This document shows, piece by piece, positions 6,443-12,872 of a stretch of DNA of 12,872 bases (positions are counted from its first letter, which is position 1; every line of letters starts with the position of its first letter). The DNA lies in the NCBI GenBank assembly GCA_002308635.1, contig DBWG01000113.1:18580-31451 (forward strand), read 5' to 3'. This DNA comes from Ruminococcaceae bacterium UBA1244. GTDB lineage: Bacteria > Bacillota > Clostridia > Oscillospirales > Acutalibacteraceae. The notes under the pieces are model-generated. The model was not told the DNA's origin. It saw only the letters and a program-made list of their open reading frames with translations, and did no database searches. The position numbers were made by a program, and so were the translations under genes.

Positions 6443-7861
6443 ATGAGAGATACTTATGAATCACCGCTGTCGTCAAGATATGCGGACAAGGAAATGAAAT
6501 ACATATTTTCTCCCGACATGAAGTTCAAGACCTGGAGAAAACTCTGGATCGCACTTGCCGAAGCAGAGAATGAGCTTGGTCTGCCCGTAACACAGGAACA
6601 GATAGACGAGCTTAAAGCCCATGCTGACGATATCAACTATGAAGTTGCCGAAGAAAGAGAGAAGATCGTCCGCCACGATGTAATGTCCCATGTCTATGCC
6701 TACGGCGTACAGTGCCCGAAGGCTGCGGGAATAATTCACCTTGGCGCAACATCATGCTATGTCGGCGACAACACAGATGTCATCATAATGACAGAAGCTC
6801 TCAGAATCGTTGAGAAAAAGCTTGTCAGCGTTATCCGTCAGCTTTCCGTATTTGCGGACAAGTACAAGAGCCTTCCGACGCTTGCCTTCACACACTTCCA
6901 GCCTGCACAGCCCACAACTGTCGGCAAACGTGCAACACTCTGGATTCAGGACCTTCTTATGGACCTTGAAGACGTGCGCTACGTTCTCGGCAGCATGAGG
7001 CTTCTCGGCTGCAAGGGTACAACAGGCACACAGGCAAGCTTCCTTGAACTCTTTGAGGGCGATCACGAAAAGTGCAAGCAGATCGACAAGCTCATCGCAA
7101 AGAAAATGGGCTATTCCGACTGCTTTGCGGTTTCAGGACAGACCTATTCCAGAAAGCTTGACAGCCGTGTAGTAAACGTTCTTGCAGGAATTGCACAGAG
7201 CGCTTCAAAGTTCTCCAACGATATCCGTCTTCTCCAGCACCTGAAAGAGATCGAAGAGCCGTTTGAGAAAAACCAGATCGGTTCAAGCGCAATGGCATAC
7301 AAGCGCAACCCGATGCGTTCCGAGAGAATGACCTCGCTTTCACGCTACGTTATGATAGACGTTCTCAATCCGTACATAACCGCTGCTACACAGTGGTTCG
7401 AGAGAACTCTTGATGACTCCGCAAACAAGCGCCTGAGCATTCCGGAGGCATTCCTTGCCGTTGACGCTATCCTCAATCTCTACCTCAACGTCAGCGACGG
7501 ACTTGTAGTTTATGAGAAGGTCATCACCGCTCACCTTATGAACGAACTGCCGTTTATGATGACCGAGAACATAATGATGGACGCAGTAAAAGCCGGCGGC
7601 AACCGTCAGGAGCTTCACGAGGAGATAAGAAAGGCATCGCAGGAGATCAAGAGCAGCGGCGGAAGAAACGACCTTCTCGAAAGGATCGCCGCAAATCCGC
7701 TGTTCGGAAAGACTATCGAAGAGCTGAACGAGATCTGCCGTCCGGAGAAGTATGTCGGACGTGCGCCCGAACAGACAACAGACTTCCTGAATGAAGTAGT
7801 AGCGGCTGCACTTGCACCGTATGAATCAGTCGCAACCGAAAAAGCGGAAATAAACGTTTGA
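6443..7861 (+). CDS. purB: Adenylosuccinate lyase, animal-like type
   Basis: PurB removes fumarate from SAICAR and from adenylosuccinate, acting both mid-pathway and in AMP formation. The product has 472 residues, longer than the roughly 430 of the Bacillus subtilis enzyme and close to the human one. The start ATG follows AAAGG about 10 bp upstream and the protein opens with SPLSSRYADKEM. Motifs are RHDVMSHVYAYG, HLGATSCYVGDNTD (from residue 99), FTHFQPAQPTTVGKR (H151) and the signature loop IGSSAMAYKRNPMRSER (about 279-295) with S281/S282. These blocks and the ending (APYESV..KAEI) match my memory of animal ADSL much better than the short bacterial type. The loop reads SSAMA where SSAMP is usual, confirmed by the GCA codon at 7295. 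The stop codon TGA overlaps the first bases of repeat copy C. Confidence 0.96.
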   Translation: MRDTYESPLSSRYADKEMKYIFSPDMKFKTWRKLWIALAEAENELGLPVTQEQIDELKAHADDINYEVAEEREKIVRHDVMSHVYAYGVQCPKAAGIIHLGATSCYVGDNTDVIIMTEALRIVEKKLVSVIRQLSVFADKYKSLPTLAFTHFQPAQPTTVGKRATLWIQDLLMDLEDVRYVLGSMRLLGCKGTTGTQASFLELFEGDHEKCKQIDKLIAKKMGYSDCFAVSGQTYSRKLDSRVVNVLAGIAQSASKFSNDIRLLQHLKEIEEPFEKNQIGSSAMAYKRNPMRSERMTSLSRYVMIDVLNPYITAATQWFERTLDDSANKRLSIPEAFLAVDAILNLYLNVSDGLVVYEKVITAHLMNELPFMMTENIMMDAVKAGGNRQELHEEIRKASQEIKSSGGRNDLLERIAANPLFGKTIEELNEICRPEKYVGRAPEQTTDFLNEVVAAALAPYESVATEKAEINV

Positions 7862-8047
7862 TGAGTGTGGAGTGTGGAGTGTGGAGTGTGGAGTTGAATA
7901 TCCACCCGAACATTCCTACCTATACTCAAAACAAAAGAATTAAGAATCAAATTTTTGTAAATGGTTTTGTGAAGGATAGAGAACGGAGCAAATTCCTGTA
8001 GAACTGACCTGCAGGAAAAATAACTCCACACTCCAAACTCCAAACTA
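7859..8047. repeat. Heptad-ended intergenic element, copy C (long form)
   Basis: Fills the purB-purA gap. It opens with TGATGAGTGTGGAG, identical to the opening of copy B, and its first three bases are the purB stop codon. Four perfect GAGTGTG heptads (7863-7890) are followed by a core like that of copy B. Three inverted heptads (CCACACT, CCAAACT, CCAAACT) end at 8047. The inner hairpin is kept: TTCCTGTAG (7993-8001) pairs with CTGCAGGAA (8009-8017) with one G-T wobble. It ends just upstream of the purA ribosome binding site and leaves that site intact. Confidence 0.85.
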
Positions 8048-8067
8048 AAAAAAGGGGTGGATATAAA

Positions 8068-9348
8068 ATGGTAAGAGCAATTGTTGGAGCAAACTGGGGC
8101 GATGAAGGCAAGGGCAAGATCACGGACGTTCTGGCTCAGAAGTCGGATATGGTAATCAGATTTCAGGGCGGCAGCAACGCCGGTCATACTATCATAAATA
8201 ACTACGGAAAGTTTGCGCTTCATCAGCTTCCGTCAGGCGTTTTCAATACAAAAATAACAAATATCATCGGCAACGGCGTTGCACTCAGCGTCGAAAACCT
8301 TGTTAAGGAGATCAAAGACATCGTTGATAAGGGTGTGCCGAAGCCGAATATACTCGTTTCTGACAGGGCACAGATAGTAATGCCTTATCACAAGCTTTTT
8401 GACTGCTATGAGGAAGAAAGACTCGGCGGCAAGAGCTTCGGTTCAACAAAGTCCGGTATTGCGCCGTTCTATTCGGACAAGTTCTCAAAGATCGGCTTTC
8501 AGGTAAACGAGCTTTTTGACGATGAAGCAGGTCTTAAAGAGAAGATCGAGCGTATACTTGAAGTAAAGAACGCTATCGTTGAAAATGTTTATCACAAAGA
8601 GCCGATAAGCGTTGACGAGATGTTCAATAAGCTCATGGAATACAGAGAAGCGCTTGCACCTTATGTAGCAAATACATTCGATATTGTGCATGACGCTGTT
8701 GTTGAAGGAAAGGATATCCTTCTTGAAGGTCAGCTCGGTTCACTCAAAGATACGGATTTCGGAATCTATCCGATGGTAACATCCTCAAATACCATTGCCG
8801 GCTACGGTGCAGTAGGCGCAGGCGGTATTCCGCCTTATGCAATTCAGGATATCATCACTGTCGTAAAGGCATATTCAAGCTCTGTCGGCGCAGGTGAGTT
8901 TGTCAGCGAGATCTTCGGTGAAGAGGCTGATGAGCTTCGCAGGAGAGGCGGAGACGGCGGCGAATACGGCGCAACAACAGGCCGTCCGAGAAGAATGGGC
9001 TGGCTTGACCTCGTTGCAACACGCTACGGCTGTAAGGTACAGGGCGCAACTCAGGTCGCATTTACCGTTCTTGACGCTCTCGGCTATCTTGACGAGATAC
9101 CCGTATGCGTTGCCTATGAGCTGGACGGCGAAAGAATAGACTACTTCCCGTCAACAACAAAGCTCAAGAGAGCAAAGCCGATACTCGAAGTTCTTCCCGG
9201 CTGGAAGTGCGACATCAGAGGCATCAAAAATTATGACGAACTGCCTGAGAACTGCCGCAGATATATCGAGTTTGCGGAGAAGGCTGTCGGCGTTCCGTTC
9301 AAGATGATATCAAACGGTCCGAAGAGAGAGGATATAATCTACCGCTAA
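8068..9348 (+). CDS. purA: Adenylosuccinate synthase, divergent form
   Basis: PurA condenses IMP with aspartate, using GTP, to adenylosuccinate, which PurB then cleaves to AMP. The product is 426 residues, normal for bacteria. The ATG follows AGGGGTGG (8053-8060) by 7 bp. Conserved sites are NWGDEGKGK (9-17, catalytic D12), NAGHT with H40, VTSSN, and GATTGRPRRMGW (301-312). Departures from the common form are EGQLGS (220-225) where EGAQG is usual, GSTKSGIAPFY (125-135) where GTTGRGIGPAY is typical, and TVLD (333-336) where TKLD is usual. The lysine normally at the guanine site is therefore Val334, with Asp336 kept. I read it as a functional but divergent PurA subgroup because the IMP, aspartate and phosphate motifs are present. 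glmS follows after 16 bp, implying co-transcription. Confidence 0.94.
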   Translation: MVRAIVGANWGDEGKGKITDVLAQKSDMVIRFQGGSNAGHTIINNYGKFALHQLPSGVFNTKITNIIGNGVALSVENLVKEIKDIVDKGVPKPNILVSDRAQIVMPYHKLFDCYEEERLGGKSFGSTKSGIAPFYSDKFSKIGFQVNELFDDEAGLKEKIERILEVKNAIVENVYHKEPISVDEMFNKLMEYREALAPYVANTFDIVHDAVVEGKDILLEGQLGSLKDTDFGIYPMVTSSNTIAGYGAVGAGGIPPYAIQDIITVVKAYSSSVGAGEFVSEIFGEEADELRRRGGDGGEYGATTGRPRRMGWLDLVATRYGCKVQGATQVAFTVLDALGYLDEIPVCVAYELDGERIDYFPSTTKLKRAKPILEVLPGWKCDIRGIKNYDELPENCRRYIEFAEKAVGVPFKMISNGPKREDIIYR

Positions 9349-9364
9349 GTTTGGAGGAGATGTC

Positions 9365-11191
9365 ATGTGTGGAATTGTCGGTTATATCGGCTATGAACAG
9401 GCTGCGCCGTTTCTGCTCAGCGGACTTGAAAAGCTTGAATACAGGGGCTATGATTCAGCAGGAATCTGCCTGAATGACGGTAAGGAGCTTATCGTTAAAA
9501 AAACAAAGGGAAAGCTCCTTGAACTGAAAAAGCTTACAAACAACGGAGCGGATATAAACGGCACTGTCGGCATCGGTCACACAAGATGGGCAACTCACGG
9601 AGAACCGTCAGATGTAAACGCCCATCCTCATCTCAGTGATTCCTGCCGCTTTGCAGTAGTCCATAACGGTATTATCGAAAATTACCTTCAGTTGAAGGAT
9701 TACCTGATCTCAAAGGGCATGACCTTCCGTTCAAAAACCGACACGGAAGTCATCGCTCAGCTTATCGAATTTTACTATGACGGCGACCTTGTCGATACGG
9801 TCATAAAAGTTCTCGGAAAGCTTGACGGCTCTTATGCTCTTGGCGTGATAAGCCGTGACTGCCCGGATGAGATCATAGCTGTAAGAAAAGAAAGCCCGCT
9901 GATAATCGGTCTGGGCGAAAACGAAAACTATATTGCGTCTGATGTTCCTGCCATCCTTGCAAAGACGAGGAACATCTACAGACTTGAAAATAATGAGATA
10001 GCGATTCTTCGCCGTGACGGTGTAAAGATCATCAACACCGACAGGGAAGATGTCGTAAAAAAGATCGAAACCATAAACTGGGATATCGACGCAGCCGAAA
10101 AGGGCGGATACGAACACTTTATGTTCAAGGAGATCATGGAACAGCCCAAAGCTATACATGATACCGTTGCTCCGAGAATAAAGAACGGCAGAGTTGTTCT
10201 TGACGAGATAAACCTCACTCCCGAACAGTTCAAAGGCTTTAATAAAATAAATATTCTTGCCTGCGGTTCTGCCTATCATGTCGGAGTGGTTGCAAAATAT
10301 GTGTTTGAAAAGTATCTGAGGATACCTGTCGAAGCCGACCTTGCTTCTGAGTTCCGCTACCGTGATCCTATAGTCAATGAAAAGACTCTCACAATAGTGA
10401 TAAGTCAGTCCGGCGAAACAGCCGACACAAAAGAAGCCATGAAGGAAGCAAAAAGACGCGGCTCTCATGTTATATCTATCGTCAATGTTGTGGGAAGTGC
10501 GATTGCCTGTGAATCAGACGATGTTATCTATACATGGGCTGGTCCCGAAATAGCCGTTGCAACGACCAAGGCATACAGCACCCAGCTTGCCGTTGTCTAT
10601 CTTATGGCAATATATTTCGGAGACATCCTCGGTACGGTCAAAAAAGATCAGTATGATGAGCTTGTTTCTGAGCTTCTGTCACTTCCCGAAAAGATAAAGA
10701 CAGTTCTTGCCAACGAAGAAAAGGTGCAGTACCTTGCTTCAAAGCTGTTCAACTGCATGGACGTGTTCTTTATCGGAAGGAATATCGACTATGCACTGTC
10801 GCTCGAGGGCTCATTGAAGCTCAAGGAGATAAGCTATATCCATTCGGAGGCTTATGCGGCAGGCGAACTCAAACATGGTACTATCTCACTTATTGAAGAC
10901 GGTACTCTTGTCATTGCACTTGCAACACATGAGCCGCTGATAGCAAAAACCATCAGCAACATGGAAGAGGTGCGCACAAGAGGTGCTAATGTTCTGTGCC
11001 TTGCGTGTGAAGACCACAAGGAGATAGAGAGTGTTGCTCAGAATACTATCTTTATACCGAAGTGCTGCGATATGATGCTGCCGTCGCTTGCAGTCGTACC
11101 GCTCCAGCTTTTTGCATACTATGTTGCGTCTCTGAAGGGATGCGATATCGACAAGCCCCGCAACCTTGCAAAATCTGTTACTGTTGAGTGA
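9365..11191 (+). CDS. glmS: Glucosamine-6-phosphate synthase (isomerizing, glutamine-dependent)
   Basis: GlmS makes glucosamine-6-phosphate from fructose-6-phosphate and glutamine, the first step to UDP-GlcNAc for the cell wall. The product is 608 residues, the standard length. It begins MCGIVGYIG, so Cys2 is the N-terminal nucleophile after Met removal. The glutaminase domain shows LEYRGYDSAG, HTRWATHG and HNGIIENY. Two SIS sugar-isomerase domains follow, with CGSAYH (C300) and SQSGET (347-352), and the protein ends LAKSVTVE as in the family. GGAGGAG (9353-9359) precedes the ATG by 5 bp. Only 16 bp separate it from purA, so there is no space for the glmS ribozyme common upstream of this gene in Gram-positives; its expression should follow the purine promoter unless an unseen promoter lies within purA. 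Confidence 0.97.
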   Translation: MCGIVGYIGYEQAAPFLLSGLEKLEYRGYDSAGICLNDGKELIVKKTKGKLLELKKLTNNGADINGTVGIGHTRWATHGEPSDVNAHPHLSDSCRFAVVHNGIIENYLQLKDYLISKGMTFRSKTDTEVIAQLIEFYYDGDLVDTVIKVLGKLDGSYALGVISRDCPDEIIAVRKESPLIIGLGENENYIASDVPAILAKTRNIYRLENNEIAILRRDGVKIINTDREDVVKKIETINWDIDAAEKGGYEHFMFKEIMEQPKAIHDTVAPRIKNGRVVLDEINLTPEQFKGFNKINILACGSAYHVGVVAKYVFEKYLRIPVEADLASEFRYRDPIVNEKTLTIVISQSGETADTKEAMKEAKRRGSHVISIVNVVGSAIACESDDVIYTWAGPEIAVATTKAYSTQLAVVYLMAIYFGDILGTVKKDQYDELVSELLSLPEKIKTVLANEEKVQYLASKLFNCMDVFFIGRNIDYALSLEGSLKLKEISYIHSEAYAAGELKHGTISLIEDGTLVIALATHEPLIAKTISNMEEVRTRGANVLCLACEDHKEIESVAQNTIFIPKCCDMMLPSLAVVPLQLFAYYVASLKGCDIDKPRNLAKSVTVE

Positions 11192-11243
11192 TACGTCAGT
11201 GTCCGGCAGGGGATATTCAAAATAAAACAAATAAAAGGAAGAA

Positions 11244-11381
11244 ATGACCTTAATTGGAAAGATTCTCAGTTCGTTGAGAATACTCGGAAGGATGAAGTTA
11301 AATGGACAGCAAGAAAGAATCGGTTCTCATAATGGATTTCGGCGGTCAGTACAGCCAGCTCATTGCCCGCCGTGTCCGTGA
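11244..11381 (+). other. Possible short upstream reading frame overlapping guaA
   Basis: An ATG at 11244 follows AAAAGGAAG (11233-11241) and opens a 45-codon frame that runs past the guaA start in another frame and stops at 11379-11381. The first 18 residues (MTLIGKILSSLRILGRMK) alternate hydrophobic and basic residues. It could be a leader peptide that couples translation to guaA, or a chance frame. No homologue is recognised. Confidence 0.25.
11262..11281 (+). promoter_or_regulatory. Hairpin just upstream of the guaA ribosome binding site
   Basis: ATTCTCA (11262-11268) and TGAGAAT (11275-11281) form a perfect 7-bp stem around GTTCGT. There is no T run after it, so it is not an intrinsic terminator. 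It ends 4 bp before the GGAAGGA ribosome binding site (11286-11292) and could influence guaA translation or message stability. Confidence 0.4.
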
Positions 11382-12843
11382 GTGTAATGTATACTGCGAA
11401 CTGAGCTCATATAAGATCACTGCCGAAGAGATCAAGGCGGCAGGCTATATGGGTATAATCTTTACCGGAGGACCCAACAGCACCTACGAAAAGGACGCAC
11501 CCAAATGCGACCCGAAGATCTTCCAGCTCGGCATCCCGATACTTGGTATATGCTACGGCGCACAGCTCATGGCACAGTCTCTTGGCGGCAAAGTAAAGAG
11601 CAGCGACAAAAAGGAATACGGCAAGACCGAAGCGGAGTGCAATACATCTTCATTGATATTTCATTCCGCAAAGTCCAAAACGGTTGTCTGGATGAGCCAC
11701 ACAGACTATATTTTTCAGGTACCTCACGGATTCAAGATCACGGCTATATCTGAAAGCTGTCCTGTTGTTGCGATGGAGGATCTGAAAAGAAAGCTTTTTG
11801 CGCTCCAGTTCCATCCCGAAGTTATGCACACCGAACAGGGAATGTTATATCTGCGCAACTTTCTCTATAATGCCTGCGAGTGTACTGCAAGATGGCAGAT
11901 GAGTTCCTTTGTCGAAAGCACCATAAAAGAGCTGAGAAAAAAGATCGGTGACAAGAAGGTACTTTGTGCGCTTTCCGGAGGCGTTGACTCATCTGTGGCG
12001 GCAGTTCTTGTCCATAAGGCAGTCGGAGACCAGCTTACCTGCATATTTGTCGATCACGGTCTTCTCCGTAAGGACGAGGGAGATCAGGTCGAGAATGTTT
12101 TCAGAAAGCAGTTTAAAATGAATCTCATCCGTGTCAACGCTCAGGAACGTTTTCTTTCAAAGCTTGCCGGTGTTACCGAACCCGAAAAGAAGCGCAAGAT
12201 CATTGGCGAAGAATTCATCCGTGTGTTCGAGGACGAATCCAAAAAGCTTGGAAAGATAGAATTTCTTTGTCAGGGGACTATCTATCCTGATGTGGTAGAG
12301 AGCGGTGTTGGTGAAGCGGCAGTGATAAAAAGCCATCACAATGTCGGCGGACTTCCGGAGGATATCGGATTTGAAGGGCTGATCGAGCCTCTGCGTGACC
12401 TTTTCAAGGATGAAGTACGCAAAGCGGGTCTTGAGCTTGGTATACCGGAGTTTCTTGTTTACCGTCAGCCGTTTCCGGGTCCCGGACTTGCAATACGTAT
12501 CCTGGGTGAAGTTACAGAGGATAAGCTTGAGATACTGAAATCTGCTGATGCGATAATGCGCGAAGAATTTGCCGAAAACGGGATCGAGAGAGATGCCGAT
12601 CAGTATTTTGCAGTTCTGACAGGCATAAAGAGTGTCGGGGTTATGGGTGACGGCCGTACTTACGACAATACTATTGCGCTTCGTGCAGTTACGACGAGTG
12701 ATTTTATGACAGCTGATTGGGCAAGGATTCCCTATGATGTTCTTGAAAAAATATCCAACAGGATAATCAATGAAGTTCCGAATGTCAATCGTGTAGTTTA
12801 TGATATTACGTCAAAGCCCCCCGCCACTGTCGAGTGGGAATAA
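11302..12843 (+). CDS. guaA: GMP synthase (glutamine-hydrolysing)
   Basis: GuaA aminates XMP to GMP using ATP and glutamine. The 513-residue product is a complete two-domain enzyme. The N-terminal class I glutamine amidotransferase has the catalytic triad C84 (GICYGAQ), H171 and E173 (FHPEV). The PP-loop ATP pyrophosphatase domain has LSGGVDSSV (SGGVDS at 225-230). The C-terminal dimerisation/XMP-binding part has QGTIYPDVVES, KSHHNVGGLP, YRQPFPGPGLAIR and the family ending SKPPATVEWE. The ATG follows GGAAGGA (11286-11292) by 9 bp. It is 110 bp behind glmS with no terminator between, so it probably belongs to the same transcript. It completes the GMP branch, while guaB (IMP dehydrogenase) is not in the window. 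The few bases after the stop hold nothing interpretable. Confidence 0.97.
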   Translation: MDSKKESVLIMDFGGQYSQLIARRVRECNVYCELSSYKITAEEIKAAGYMGIIFTGGPNSTYEKDAPKCDPKIFQLGIPILGICYGAQLMAQSLGGKVKSSDKKEYGKTEAECNTSSLIFHSAKSKTVVWMSHTDYIFQVPHGFKITAISESCPVVAMEDLKRKLFALQFHPEVMHTEQGMLYLRNFLYNACECTARWQMSSFVESTIKELRKKIGDKKVLCALSGGVDSSVAAVLVHKAVGDQLTCIFVDHGLLRKDEGDQVENVFRKQFKMNLIRVNAQERFLSKLAGVTEPEKKRKIIGEEFIRVFEDESKKLGKIEFLCQGTIYPDVVESGVGEAAVIKSHHNVGGLPEDIGFEGLIEPLRDLFKDEVRKAGLELGIPEFLVYRQPFPGPGLAIRILGEVTEDKLEILKSADAIMREEFAENGIERDADQYFAVLTGIKSVGVMGDGRTYDNTIALRAVTTSDFMTADWARIPYDVLEKISNRIINEVPNVNRVVYDITSKPPATVEWE

Positions 12844-12872
12844 ACAAAAATGTCCCCCGGCAGATCCCCTCA

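Noticed and set aside
11192..11243. Terminator or promoter in the glmS-guaA gap.
   Set aside because: I found no hairpin followed by a T run and no convincing -35/-10 pair, so the gap does not clearly split the operon.

Overview
The window reads as a chromosomal segment of a low-to-mid G+C, Gram-positive anaerobe of the Clostridia. It is most probably a Ruminococcus-like member of the Oscillospiraceae. This rests on the glutamate dehydrogenase (very close to the Clostridium symbiosum type), AGGAG-type ribosome binding sites, consensus SigA promoters and a lipoprotein sugar-binding protein; the genus is an inference from protein style, not from a search.

Layout. (1) 1-93 is the 3' end of an unidentified gene, closed by a strong terminator. 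(2) 155-1642 is a single-gene unit: a perfect-consensus promoter with a palindrome in its spacer, then a lipoprotein substrate-binding protein of the carbohydrate ABC type. It ends at a hairpin that also serves as terminator for the opposing gene. (3) gdhA runs leftward (3302-1962) from an extended -10 promoter, with an unusually long 3' region (about 260-300 nt) holding two palindromes. (4) About 520 bp of divergent control region separates gdhA from the purine genes. (5) From a consensus promoter at 3675-3703 a rightward run follows: purC, purF, purB, purA, glmS, guaA. No clear terminator is visible inside the run.

How the genes fit together. purC, purF, purB, purA and guaA cover the committed step, two middle steps and both branches from IMP (AMP by PurA/PurB, GMP by GuaA). 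The rest of the IMP pathway must be encoded elsewhere. PurF, GlmS and GuaA are all glutamine amidotransferases, and the divergent gdhA makes glutamate from ammonia, so the segment groups nitrogen entry with major glutamine consumers. glmS sits 16 bp behind purA with no room for a glmS ribozyme.

The least ordinary feature is a family of three related intergenic elements, two in tandem between purC and purF and one between purB and purA. Each begins with four tandem 7-bp units (GAGTGTG type) and ends with one to three inverted units (CACACTC type). The two long copies share a core containing a conserved small hairpin. The second copy ends 10 bp before the purF start, which lacks a normal ribosome binding site. 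Two enzymes are also atypical: PurB is of the animal-like adenylosuccinate lyase type, and PurA is a divergent form that lacks the usual guanine-site lysine. I see no mobile element with a transposase, no CRISPR array, no tRNA or rRNA, and no clearly new multi-gene system; most of the window is housekeeping metabolism.
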